Positions 18,587 to 26,868 of a stretch of 64,000 nucleotides of DNA are shown here, piece by piece. Each line of letters opens with the position of its first letter. Position 1 is the stretch's first letter. The stretch spans positions 2,852,001-2,916,000 of the forward strand of contig NZ_CP049935.1 of NCBI RefSeq assembly GCF_011383005.1. The letters run 5' to 3'. Made by a program: the position numbers and the translations under genes. Source of the stretch: Phycicoccus sp. HDW14. Lineage in GTDB: Bacteria; Actinomycetota; Actinomycetes; Actinomycetales; Dermatophilaceae. A model generated the notes under the pieces. It ran no database searches. It was given only the letters and a program-made list of their open reading frames with translations, and had not been told where the DNA came from.

Positions 18587-18834
18587 CAGGCGCTCCGGTT
18601 GAGGTCGGAGAGGGTCTCGCTCACCCGAACTCCGGCTTCGGCCAGAGAGCGGGACGCAGCCGAGAGCATGATGACCAGCTCCTCGTCGGGACCAGCTGCG
18701 AGAGTCGCCCGCAGGCGGGTCACGTCGTCGTGAACCTCGGCGATCTGCCGGGCCTTGTTCCGCAGTGCCCAGGGCAGCTCCTTGCGCCCCACCCCGAGGG
18801 TCTCCGTCCAGGCGACCGTGTCGACGGCACGCAT
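18586..18834 (-). CDS. Small helical element protein, paralogue A
   Basis: An 82-residue helical protein, related to its downstream neighbour: VAWTETLGVGRKELPWAL matches the WSELLGVGPDDLPAAT segment of paralogue B in spacing. It then has VHDDVTRLRATL and a C-terminal VSETLSDLNRS. Function unknown. It lies 1 nt after the Pra-like gene in the same operon, so it is probably part of the replication/transfer control layer. Confidence 0.75.
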   Translation of the reverse strand: MRAVDTVAWTETLGVGRKELPWALRNKARQIAEVHDDVTRLRATLAAGPDEELVIMLSAASRSLAEAGVRVSETLSDLNRSA

Positions 18835-18835
18835 G

Positions 18836-19264
18836 TCACGCCGCCCGCCCCTCGCTGGAGGTTGCCGCCTTGGCGGCCGTCTTGCCGGGGGAGTGCATGG
18901 CCTCCGCCCTGAACGACCAGGCGATCCGTGAGCGGTTTCCGCTGTCGTCGATGTACGCGAGGGCCGTCAGTCCCTCGAACTCGACGGGAGTGAACGGGGA
19001 AGCGCTGTCATTCGCCGGCGGCACCGGTTGCACCTTCGCGAGGAACTTGATGCTGACGGTCTTGGACTTCTTGGGCGCCTCGGGGTCTGCGTCGAGCACG
19101 TCCATCGACCAGATGAGCTCACCGGTCGCCTTGTCGGCCTGCTGGACCTTTACCTCGCGAGTCGACTGCTCGAAGTCGAGGACCGCGGTGACAGGCGACA
19201 CGATGTACGCCCCGTGCGGAAACACCTCGTAGTGCGAGATCTTGAAGCGCCGTGCGATGGCCAT
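18836..19264 (-). CDS. Pra-like activator of element replication and excision
   Basis: A 142-residue protein resembling the family annotated as plasmid replication, integration and excision activator (Pra of pSAM2). Family-like features are the N-terminal ARRFKISHYEVFPHGAYIVS, DKATGELIWSMDVLDADPEA and FTPVEFEGLTALAYIDD. It is the first gene of a tightly packed minus-strand operon running pra, two small genes, ftsK, whiB, rep, xis, int. A promoter would lie at 19265-19406, shared divergently with the XRE regulator. In pSAM2, Pra is the switch that turns on replication; the same role is inferred here. Confidence 0.82.
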   Translation of the reverse strand: MAIARRFKISHYEVFPHGAYIVSPVTAVLDFEQSTREVKVQQADKATGELIWSMDVLDADPEAPKKSKTVSIKFLAKVQPVPPANDSASPFTPVEFEGLTALAYIDDSGNRSRIAWSFRAEAMHSPGKTAAKAATSSEGRAA

Positions 19265-19345
19265 GACATTCCTTCCCGAGTACTGGATAGCCGATTCGGC
19301 TCACACCAGAAGACCGTTATCCACAGGACGCCGGTACCACCTCGC

Positions 19346-19394
19346 GGGACGTCTCGGGACGTCCTACCGTTGAGCGAAAGACCGCAAACGTCCC
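19346..19394. promoter_or_regulatory. Triple GGGACGT motif between pra and the XRE regulator
   Basis: GGGACGT occurs at 19346-19352 and 19356-19362, and inverted (ACGTCCC) at 19388-19394. The middle copy also forms a GGACGTCC palindrome. Sitting between divergent pra and regulator genes, it is a likely operator for the element switch. Confidence 0.55.
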
Positions 19395-19406
19395 TCGGGA
19401 GGGCTC

Positions 19407-20150
19407 ATGCCCAACGATCGGCTCAGGAGCGCACTTGCTTCGGCGGGGATGACCGCGGATCAGCTGGGCGAACGCATCGAGGTTGATCCAAAGACAGTCA
19501 ATCGTTGGGTCAGCAACGGCCGGATGCCCCACCGCTCCAACCGCCAGCGGGTTGCCGCGGAGCTACGTCAGGACGAGGCCTACTTATGGCCGGAAGCATT
19601 CAACGAGGCCAGCACCTCTCGCGCGAGTCAAGCGGAGGTCGTTGGCGTGTACCCCAATCGAGGCTCGATCCCGATTACCCTGTGGCAGAGTCTTTTCAAT
19701 AGTGCAGTCGAGTCGATTGAGATCGTGGCGTTCGCCGCAAGCTTCCTTCACGACACGATGCCCGACGTTGACGAACAGCTTACGGAGAGAGCGCGCGCAG
19801 GAGTGAGGATCCGCTTGGCCTTCGGCGACCCCAGTTGCGCCGCAGTTGCATTGCGAGGTGACGACGAACGGATCGGGCCTTCGCTAAGCGAACGCTGCCG
19901 GCTCACCTGGAAGTACATAGAGCCGCTCTTGGCCGTGCCAGAGATTGAGGCACGCATGCACGCCACGACGCTCTACTGCTCGATGTTCCGGTTCGATGGC
20001 GATCTCCTGGCGAACCACCACCTCTACGGCGCGCCCGCCAACCACTCGCCCGTTCTTCACCTCCGACGGGTCGTCGGAGGCCGCCTCTTCGATCACCATA
20101 TGAGGTCGTTCGAGCGGATCTGGGCCTCGGCAGCTACCTACGCGACGTAG
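19407..20150 (+). CDS. XRE-type regulator with phospholipase-D-like C-terminal domain
   Basis: A 247-residue protein. Residues 1-65 are a helix-turn-helix domain (LASAGMTADQLGERIEVDPK, then TVNRWVSNGRMPHRSNRQRV). The C-terminal 170 residues resemble the DUF5919/phospholipase-D-like module seen in actinomycete XRE regulators (SIEIVAFAASFLHDTMPDVD, AGVRIRLAFGDPS, NHHLYGAPANHSPVLHLRR). I see no full HKD motif, so it may only sense a ligand. It is divergent from the pra operon across the GGGACGT motifs and is the probable repressor of transfer and replication. Confidence 0.85.
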   Translation: MPNDRLRSALASAGMTADQLGERIEVDPKTVNRWVSNGRMPHRSNRQRVAAELRQDEAYLWPEAFNEASTSRASQAEVVGVYPNRGSIPITLWQSLFNSAVESIEIVAFAASFLHDTMPDVDEQLTERARAGVRIRLAFGDPSCAAVALRGDDERIGPSLSERCRLTWKYIEPLLAVPEIEARMHATTLYCSMFRFDGDLLANHHLYGAPANHSPVLHLRRVVGGRLFDHHMRSFERIWASAATYAT

Positions 20151-20615
20151 CGCGACCCACCTCGCCTGATGCCCATCGTCAACGTGCGAGCACAGCTACT
20201 CGTCCCAGCGTTCACAGGCAGCGTCCGCGGGAACTGGTGTGGCTGAAGCCAGCACGCCGCAAACCAACACCGCGAACACAACCACCGTCGGCACCAAACG
20301 AACACCCCGCACGGCCCCTGCCTCCCTCGGGCCTTCGCCCCCAGGTCCCCACCTCGAACCGACGAGGCGCCAGACGGGAGGATCCTTGGACACACCGCCG
20401 GAATCTGGTGCATCTTTTCGGGAATCTTGTAGAGATCTTTAAGGTCGGAGGGGTCGTGAGACTGCTTGACCGAGGTAGACGGGGGCCCTCGGGACTGTCG
20501 CGGTCCTCAATCACGCCGATGGGCGGGGACAAGTAACCACCTGGCTGCCGTGGCGAGGGTCGCCCCCAGAGGACTAACACCGCCACCGCAGTGTGATGGC
20601 GCTATCGTCCTGACC
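20151..20615. other. Intergenic region with one doubtful small reading frame
   Basis: There is no firm gene in 465 nt. On the minus strand, 20196-20393 could encode a 65-residue protein from a GTG. It has a hydrophobic segment (TVVVFAVLVCGVLASATP) ending in ADAACERWDE, so it would look secreted or membrane-anchored; no good ribosome site is seen. On the plus strand TATCGT lies about 8 nt before the Nudix start codon, so the Nudix mRNA may be leaderless. Confidence 0.35.
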
Positions 20616-21086
20616 ATGGCCAGAATCGACTATGTCGATGACCCGGACGCCCCGGCCGCTAACAGCGTGGTGCCCTCCGTTGTTGCGGTCGTCCGGGATG
20701 ACCGAGGACGGGTCCTTCTCATCCACAAGACAGACAACGACCTCTGGGCCCTACCCGGCGGGGGACATGAGATCGGCGAGTCGATTGTCGACACAGTCGT
20801 GCGCGAGGTGAAGGAAGAAACTGGCTTCGACGTCGACGTCGAGACCATCACCGGCACCTATACCAATCCCCACCACGTGATGGCCTACGACGATGGGGAG
20901 GTACGACAACAGTTCTCGATCGCCTTCCGTGCCAGACTGATTGGGGGACGGGCGCGGACCAGTAGCGAGAGCAGCGCAGTGGAATGGGTGCATCCGGACG
21001 ACTTGGCCTCCCTCGACGTGCACCCGTCTATGCGACTGCGCATCGCGCATGCACTAGAAGACCGCGATACCCCGTTCCTCGGCTGA
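20616..21086 (+). CDS. Nudix hydrolase, Pif-like immunity factor candidate
   Basis: A 156-residue Nudix protein. The Nudix box is complete: G-x5-E-x7-REVKEETGF, with ALPGGGHEIGES before it. Pif of pSAM2 is a Nudix-domain protein that blocks redundant transfer between cells carrying the element; this gene occupies a comparable place beside the regulator, so an entry-exclusion role is plausible but not shown. The ATG at 20616 has no ribosome site and may start a leaderless message. Its 3' end overlaps the convergent HD gene by 33 nt. Confidence 0.87.
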   Translation: MARIDYVDDPDAPAANSVVPSVVAVVRDDRGRVLLIHKTDNDLWALPGGGHEIGESIVDTVVREVKEETGFDVDVETITGTYTNPHHVMAYDDGEVRQQFSIAFRARLIGGRARTSSESSAVEWVHPDDLASLDVHPSMRLRIAHALEDRDTPFLG

Positions 21087-21607
21087 GGCTTGGTTCGCGG
21101 CACGGGCGCAGCAGGATCGCAAGTAGCCGGACGAGCGGCGAACGGCGCGGTGCACCGGGTCAGCTTCGCCATAGCGCCTGAAGATCTCCGCGATCCGCGC
21201 CGCAACGACCGTGTCGTCTCCTGACGGCGCCACCGTGAGATCACAGAGGATGAGCGCATCCAAGAGGTCTTGGGGGGCCGCTTGAACGTGTGCAACTCGG
21301 AGCTCAAGCCCCGCTCCTCCGCTTCGAACTCCGCACCGGTGTGGAACGCAACTAAGGACACGACCAGCGGATCAATCCCCCTCCGTGCGAGGAAGATCGC
21401 CCCATCGAGAGCGTGGAGGCGTGTGTGCGCCGCAGCCAAGCAGTAACCGATGTCGTGGAGCCATGCAGATTCCACAACCGGGTCGCCTGCCCATCGACCC
21501 CTCAGACCCTGCGCCCGCGCCGCTACCTTCTGCACGTGACGCCAACGCACCGGATGTGATTCGGCCAAGCACTGCCGCGCCAGCTTCCGAGCGTCTCTCG
21601 TCTCCAC
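21054..21607 (-). CDS. HD-domain protein (apparent frameshift)
   Basis: A predicted HD-superfamily phosphohydrolase of about 184 residues: first His in WRHVQKVAARAQGL, the HD pair in AWLHDIGYC, then HALDGAIFLARRGIDP and VAFHTGAEFEAEERGL. The frame breaks at the run 21272-21277; one more base gives HTFKRPPQDLLDALILCDLT and leads to the end EERGIAVF. The best start is the GTG at 21607; no ribosome site is evident. HD proteins of this size usually cleave nucleotides. Pairing with a Nudix gene recurs beside actinomycete elements and may form a nucleotide-handling switch, which is an inference. Confidence 0.82.
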
Positions 21608-21892
21608 AGTTCCAAGGTACGTGGGACGCTCAACGTTCTCCGAGTTCTTCGCGGACCTACGGCGAGGGGCCCCAGCCACAAGTCGATTCCATGCCGCGCG
21701 TCGGAGAAGAAGAACTACTGAATCGGTGCTGCCGGGAGCGTGCGCCGGCCCAGTTCGACCGTGGCGCCCACGCTCTACCTCGGACCATCTACTAGATCCT
21801 TAACGTTGCGGGGTGTGCCTAGCTCTAGGATCTAGCATCAGGACACAGGTCGACGTCCTACGCGGATTCGTGCCCACGTGTGGAGGTACAGA
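21608..21892. other. Intergenic region with inverted repeat before the kinase operon
   Basis: There is no gene. CTAGATCC at 21792-21799 is repeated inverted as GGATCTAG at 21828-21835, 28 nt apart and about 60 nt before the first gene of the kinase/protease operon. It could be an operator. Base composition drops noticeably from here to about 26760. Confidence 0.45.
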
Positions 21893-22363
21893 GTGGATCC
21901 CTCACCGGACCCGGTAGTAGGTGCGATCGCAGCCGCACTTGCAGCGCTTGCTGCCGAAGCAGTACGACACCATCAGGCAAATCAAGAACTCGCTAAAGCC
22001 ATGCAAAAGCGCGTACTGGCGGGAACCCCCGGCGTTGACCATCGACGGCTTCGATACCCTCGACACTATAGCTTCTCCCTGCTCGCCTACGCCTTTGCCG
22101 CAGGTCTATTGAGCTCCGCCCTTCCCGCTGGTACACACATCTTCATGTATCTGTACGTTGGCCTCGCCCTACCAAAGTTCACTGGTCAGGTGATTATCGC
22201 TGGCGAACGCTTCATACCCGGCGCGATCGAAGCATCGAAGCCTTACAGCCCTGACCAACCCGGTGTAGACGATACTTCCACAACGCCAGGGCCTTTGGTT
22301 GTGCAGGTCCGCGCGAACCGATACCGGCGAGCAACGTCTCTCTTCAAGTACCTAACTGCCTAA
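21893..22363 (+). CDS. Small predicted membrane protein heading the kinase/protease operon
   Basis: A 156-residue protein from the GTG at 21893, preceded by GGAGG at 7 nt. An Ala-rich helix (VVGAIAAALAALAAEAV) opens it. A central hydrophobic hairpin (YSFSLLAYAFAAGLLSSALP and IFMYLYVGLALPKFTGQ) suggests two membrane spans, with a soluble C terminus of about 60 residues. No family recognised. Its stop overlaps the kinase start (TAATG), so it is translationally coupled to it and may act as sensor or membrane anchor for the module. Confidence 0.72.
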   Translation: MDPSPDPVVGAIAAALAALAAEAVRHHQANQELAKAMQKRVLAGTPGVDHRRLRYPRHYSFSLLAYAFAAGLLSSALPAGTHIFMYLYVGLALPKFTGQVIIAGERFIPGAIEASKPYSPDQPGVDDTSTTPGPLVVQVRANRYRRATSLFKYLTA

Positions 22364-23913
22364 TGCGATCGCCAACACTTTCTGTGCTCGCCCTCGATTA
22401 CGTTCGCAGCCATCTGGAAGAATTACGACTCGCAACTCTCTCAACGACGCTGTGCCTCAAAACCGAAAAACGGTCCCAAGGCATCCCCACTGGCGAAATC
22501 GTAATGGAGGGCGAAGACCCATCCGGCATCGATTCGTCCATCCAAGAACTAAACGACCCAATACTTGGACGGCTCGGAATACTCATCGGTGATGGCAACC
22601 TTGACGGTGTAAAGGATCTGCCCGACTATCGCTACCTGATGGCGTGGCTCCCAGCTCTCTTGGCGTTTGAGTACCCTCTGGTCAGCGACTGCTCCGTGCG
22701 CCATGGGGCAGTCAGGCCGTTACTGGCCGGGGCGATGGTGGCCTCTCAGGCCGTCGCAGTGATCTGTTGGCGCGCTGATCGTCATGGAGGAATGCAGAGA
22801 TACGCGTCATTTGGCGTTGCAGGGCCGGATGCCGTTGACATACCCGATGGGCGCGGAATCGTCGGAAAGGTTACCGCGTCCAGCCCCGTCGAATTGATTC
22901 GACTTGACGGGAACGACGATGTTTACCATCAGAATGTAGTGGCCGCGAACAAATGGCGCTGGTGCCAACCGCACGCCTTGGTAGACGAGGAGGGCCTGGT
23001 GGGCGTTCTCTGCTTTTACTACTCAGGCCTACCCAAGGGCGTATCGGGACGCAATTCTGTAGCGCGAGACACTGAAGCGACGTTTCTGTGCCGAGCAACC
23101 CTGACGGGCATTCTGCGGGCGGAGTCGGCACGAGCCGAGATGTCCATGTGGAAAAGGACACTTGCAGAGCGCGCAAACCGATTGAGCGTGGGCCTTATAG
23201 TCTTAGGCCTGGCGCATGACCTCTCCGCGAGGACTGCCCGCCTGGCCGTCGTCGCGAACGCGCTTATCGACGCACTGCCTGATCAAGACATTCCCGAAGC
23301 GAAGCAGCAAATGCGATCGCAACTACTGAAGATGGGTCTATCCCCTCAACGTATTGACTCCTTTGAGAGTTCGCTTCGCCAGGTCGAAGCCGACTCAACA
23401 TTCCTTGGTGAGACAATTGAAGTAGTGAACAAGCTGTCGAAGTCAGGGACGGTGCGCCGGGGTAAGAATCCTCTTCACGAGTCTATAGTAGGTGCCCGAC
23501 CACTACTGGAGGCAATATCCCATCGGACTTGCCAGCTAGAGTACGAGCTTCGAGGGCGGTCGGTCGTGAGAGCAAGCGACAACGACATCGCGAGATTGCT
23601 TCTCAATTTGGTGGGAAACGCTATTCAATGGCACGCCACCAAGATCACTGTCAGCACCTCCAAGACGCGAACCACCGGCTTCGTCCGCCTGTCCGTGCAA
23701 GACAATGGATCCGGAATGTCAGATGAGCAACGCCGCAATTGCCTGGAACCCTTTGCAACGGACCGTCAAGGGGGGACAGGGCTTGGGTTGTTTGTTGTTG
23801 ACCACTTATCACGAGAGCTCGGGGGCATGGTGAAAATTGAATCAACCTTAGGGGTAGGGACCACGGTGTCCATTGATCTACCTGATTTAGCGGCTAGGAA
23901 GTATACACAGTGA
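22363..23913 (+). CDS. Cytoplasmic GAF-domain sensor histidine kinase
   Basis: A 516-residue protein without membrane segments. Residues 1-110 are a unique region containing GIPTGEI at 40-46. Residues about 115-255 form a GAF-like sensor (ASFGVAGPDAVDIPDGRGIV, then GLVGVLCFYYSG). The dimerisation helix has a candidate phospho-His at 285 (VLGLAHDLSARTARL). The ATPase domain shows N-box LLLNLVGNAIQW, G1 DNGSGM, F-box EPFATDRQGG and G2 GTGLGLFVVDHL. All catalytic motifs are intact, so it should be active. It is followed with a 4-nt overlap by a receiver-like gene. Confidence 0.9.
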   Translation: MRSPTLSVLALDYVRSHLEELRLATLSTTLCLKTEKRSQGIPTGEIVMEGEDPSGIDSSIQELNDPILGRLGILIGDGNLDGVKDLPDYRYLMAWLPALLAFEYPLVSDCSVRHGAVRPLLAGAMVASQAVAVICWRADRHGGMQRYASFGVAGPDAVDIPDGRGIVGKVTASSPVELIRLDGNDDVYHQNVVAANKWRWCQPHALVDEEGLVGVLCFYYSGLPKGVSGRNSVARDTEATFLCRATLTGILRAESARAEMSMWKRTLAERANRLSVGLIVLGLAHDLSARTARLAVVANALIDALPDQDIPEAKQQMRSQLLKMGLSPQRIDSFESSLRQVEADSTFLGETIEVVNKLSKSGTVRRGKNPLHESIVGARPLLEAISHRTCQLEYELRGRSVVRASDNDIARLLLNLVGNAIQWHATKITVSTSKTRTTGFVRLSVQDNGSGMSDEQRRNCLEPFATDRQGGTGLGLFVVDHLSRELGGMVKIESTLGVGTTVSIDLPDLAARKYTQ

Positions 23914-24698
23914 ACGTCACTATGCGTAGGCTGCCCGCACGACATGGCTTCTGGTTAGATGATGAACCCGACACTGTGAACGGCTTCGCCGACCTCTTCG
24001 CCGATCACCGGCTCGACCTTCGAATAATCACACCCGAGGAGTTCTCTGCAGATAAGGCAAGCAGGTCAGATTATGGCGTGTTCGACCTAAGCACTCCTGC
24101 CGGAAGCCCCCAGGGGCTCGTCTACGCTAGGAAGTACATTGCGGCGGCAACGCGCCCACGACTGATCGTGGCATCACGGTTCTTTGAACTAGACAGGTAC
24201 AGAGATTTTGAGAAGACGCTAAGTCCGATCGCCGCGGTTAAGAGAGTGTCTAAGACCCAGCTCGCCCTGGCTGCTCGCCTCCAAGGAAGTAGTTCAAAGG
24301 AAGGAGCACGGCAGGCGCGAGCGACTGTTAGAGCCATCATCGAAGAACTGGACCGACAGTCGGAACTGCTCTCGAAGATTCCGGCCACTCCTCCCGTGGT
24401 GGAATATGATGGCCCGATCGATGCTGCAGCCTTCTACGGGCTTTCTCGCGCAGATCGGTCAGAGATCGCCCTAAAGGCGAACGGTGCGCTGCGCGACTAT
24501 TTGCATACAGTGTTTCGGGCGCGAAAGGACGTTGAATGGGCAACGGTCGGGATCCCGACCGGGGAGATCTTGGAATGGGGAGAAGCCGGAGAGTCCGCGC
24601 CGAGATCTGTGGCTGAGATCGTAAAGCTCAGCCAGCGTGCCGTTAAGGGAGCCAGCCTCCCATTAACGTTCTTTCGCCCTCAAAGTCGAGAGGTATGA
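23910..24698 (+). CDS. Receiver-like protein without DNA-binding domain
   Basis: A 262-residue protein starting at a GTG inside the kinase stop (GTGA). Residues 10-125 resemble a divergent response-regulator receiver: acidic pocket LDDEPDTVNGFADLF (Asp17/Asp18), candidate phospho-acceptor Asp59 in YGVFDLSTPAG, LIVASRFFELDRY, and Lys111 in AVKRVSK. The last 130 residues are helical with no helix-turn-helix; they include DYLHTVFRARKDVEWATVGI and the GIPTGEI motif (214-220) also found in the kinase N terminus. It probably passes a signal by protein contact, perhaps to the protease encoded next. Confidence 0.75.
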   Translation: MNVTMRRLPARHGFWLDDEPDTVNGFADLFADHRLDLRIITPEEFSADKASRSDYGVFDLSTPAGSPQGLVYARKYIAAATRPRLIVASRFFELDRYRDFEKTLSPIAAVKRVSKTQLALAARLQGSSSKEGARQARATVRAIIEELDRQSELLSKIPATPPVVEYDGPIDAAAFYGLSRADRSEIALKANGALRDYLHTVFRARKDVEWATVGIPTGEILEWGEAGESAPRSVAEIVKLSQRAVKGASLPLTFFRPQSREV

Positions 24699-24699
24699 C

Positions 24700-25188
24700 G
24701 TGGGGTACCAGTGGGAAGACTGCAGGACTCATGAGAACTACCCGGTTGTGGGCGTACAACTGTCCTCAGGTCAGGTCGCTGAGGTGCATCGAATTCTCTT
24801 TGACTCCGGCTCAGACGAAACATACATTGATGCTCGAATCTTAGAGGTTGAAGGGCTCGGGGTTGACGGCGTGATGCACGTAAGGGAACTGAATGGCTTG
24901 CCCCTAATCACGTACCCCCAGTCGATTTCGATTGCGTTGCACGACGGCACCACCAGTGTCTCCGGCAACACCCAGATGCAAGTGGTCGACAACTGGGGGA
25001 CCTCAGCGTTTTCTTCCGGTTGCGCTCAATCTCTCTGCAATCAACCTTCAGGGGTTAGACACTGCGGACTTAGAATCGGCTTGATCTCCACGAAGACTCT
25101 GGCCGATTTGGAGGCTTCGGTGCTACTAGATGGCTCAACAAGGCAGCTCACCCTGCAGGCCACCGGTGTGCGCGAAGGAAGACACTGA
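24700..25188 (+). CDS. Retropepsin-like aspartic protease candidate
   Basis: A 162-residue protein. ILFDSGSDETYIDARIL carries the D-S/T-G-S/A signature of clan AA (retropepsin-like) aspartic proteases at Asp35. The end LISTKTLADLEASVLLDGST matches the L-I-G-x-x-x-L...LDG...L pattern of bacterial members. Such enzymes act as homodimers, one Asp per chain. Residues about 95-125 (SAFSSGCAQSLCNQ) look atypical; another frame there reads FLPVALNLSAINLQGL, so paired sequence errors are possible. The GTG at 24700 follows the upstream stop by 1 nt with GAGAGG ahead. It ends the operon and is a plausible effector. Confidence 0.68.
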   Translation: MGYQWEDCRTHENYPVVGVQLSSGQVAEVHRILFDSGSDETYIDARILEVEGLGVDGVMHVRELNGLPLITYPQSISIALHDGTTSVSGNTQMQVVDNWGTSAFSSGCAQSLCNQPSGVRHCGLRIGLISTKTLADLEASVLLDGSTRQLTLQATGVREGRH

Positions 25189-25278
25189 GCTAGTGGCTCC
25201 AGAACCTCAGGGCACGTGGTGCGACTCTCGACACCGCGTGCCTGGTCGGGGGCTGGCGTCTTCACCCCTAGGGGCCAT

Positions 25279-25295
25279 CCGCTCTTGCGGGTTTT
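25279..25295 (+). terminator. Intrinsic terminator after the kinase/protease operon
   Basis: CCGC-TCTT-GCGG hairpin followed by GTTTT, about 90 nt after the protease stop. The remaining sequence from 25189 to 25593 shows no credible gene. Confidence 0.55.
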
Positions 25296-25593
25296 CGAAG
25301 CTCGACTGACTTCAAGGCATGCGCCCGGTGGCCGTAGTGGGTGGTCAGGCCGCCCCTACCGGTGATTTCGCCGTCGACTGCGGATTCGAGCGCGGCCGAC
25401 GAACTGCGGTTGTGCGATCTCTCGCTCCACCTCGGCGCATGCGTCCCGTAATTCTGAGCGATGTCCCTATTGACGGCCTCCTAGCAATGTGGGACGGTCG
25501 ATAGCGCTCCCTCTAGTCCCTCAGACTGTTCGGTCCACCGCCCGAACCAGCATCTGCGAGAGGTTGGCGGAGCACTTCGGCTAGGAGATTGAA

Positions 25594-26759
25594 ATGCCCA
25601 GTGCCGCGCGGACCCCAGGAGGCAGTAATCAGTCGAGCTTTGGGCCGCCAAGCGTGGGTACGCCGTTCAACGAGATGTTCCCTGGGAACCTCCATGGCGA
25701 GTTCGAGTTGCCGGTTTCTCCGCTCCGGATTGAACAATTCCGGTTCTACTCAGGTGGAGTGAACAGTCCGGAGTCACGGGAGTCGCACATTCAGGTTGGT
25801 TGGAGCAACCCGCCTGGCGTCACCGGCGTAGCCAGGGTTCTTCGTAGAGTCGACCCCCTCGCGTCGTTCACCGGGCCATTGGGTTTTGAGCGCACGTCCC
25901 TTCCAGATGACCTCGAGACGCCAATCGGCTGGAAGGTCCTTGTCGAGCGCGCCATTGGTCCTAACAGTTACATGGACAGTGACATCCCACCAGTAGATGA
26001 GGCTCTTCCGAGGGCTGGACGACGTGCTCTCGGGTCGCTCTACTCATACAAAGTAGAGATGTCCGGGGCAGGGAGAACAGCTCGATCGCCGTCACTCAGC
26101 ACCCGCATACGGGACTCAACTCCCCGCGTATCACTGATATCAGTGAGATCAGTCATAATTCTATGCGGGTACATTGGGATAACAAGTCGAAACTGGCGAT
26201 GGGTTTCAGGGTTCGCATTTACGCGTCGGGCATGGGGTACATCCAGACCCAAATAGTGAACGGGCCAGACCGCGGCAATTTGATGGTTACAGGCCTCTCT
26301 CCGGGATTAGAGTATGGCGTCGCAGTCGAGGCCTGGGACTATTTCGGCACTTCAGACAACGACTCGAAACTGTTCCAGACGGTGCAGGCGCCCGCCGACG
26401 CTCCTACCGATCGAACGTTCGACCTGAATCTGGCTCGGCAGGACGCGACCAGCGGGCCAATCCCTTATCTTGGCAGGTTCCCTACGTGGGGTGACATTCC
26501 CGGGGGGGCACTTCGTGGAGTCTCACTCAACGCTGCCTGGCCTGCTCTACTCTTTGTGAAACCCGGCAGAGCCACGAGCGAGTGCAACAACCCAGACGCG
26601 GTCGTGCGTCTAGCTCCCGGCGCTTCATTGAGCGCAGACGAGCTGACGGAACTGTACGGCAGCGCGAATCCAGCCCTGCCCGTTGTCTTCTTGGCCTGCG
26701 CGGAACCCACTGCTGCTGTTTACAACTGGATTCCCGTTAGAGTCACCTACCGGTCATAG
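25594..26759 (+). CDS. Orphan fibronectin-III-domain hypothetical protein (apparent frameshift)
   Basis: About 388 residues after correction, with no signal peptide. The N-terminal 170 residues are unique (MFPGNLHGEFELPVSPLRIE). The middle is a fibronectin type III domain: PRITDISEISHNSMRVHWDN, then FRVRIYASGMG and TGLSPGLEYGVAVEAWDYFG. The last 130 residues are unrecognised, with two cysteines. The frame breaks near 26065-26073; one added G gives a smooth join through ENSSIAVTQHPHTGLN. The ATG at 25594 has AGGAG ahead. It lies after the terminator of the kinase/protease operon and is also lower in GC. Role unknown; it may be a binding protein of the same module. Confidence 0.65.
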
Positions 26760-26868
26760 TCGATCCGGTCTACGTCACCTGCACAAACACTCCCAAGAGG
26801 GCGACGGACCGGAGACCCCAAACGAGCGACAGGGAAGTCGGGCCGGGACGTGTGCCCGCCGGTCACAT

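Noticed and set aside
25319-25504. Plus-strand 61-residue frame after the kinase operon terminator
   Set aside because: No ribosome site, no domain and unusual composition; treated as intergenic.
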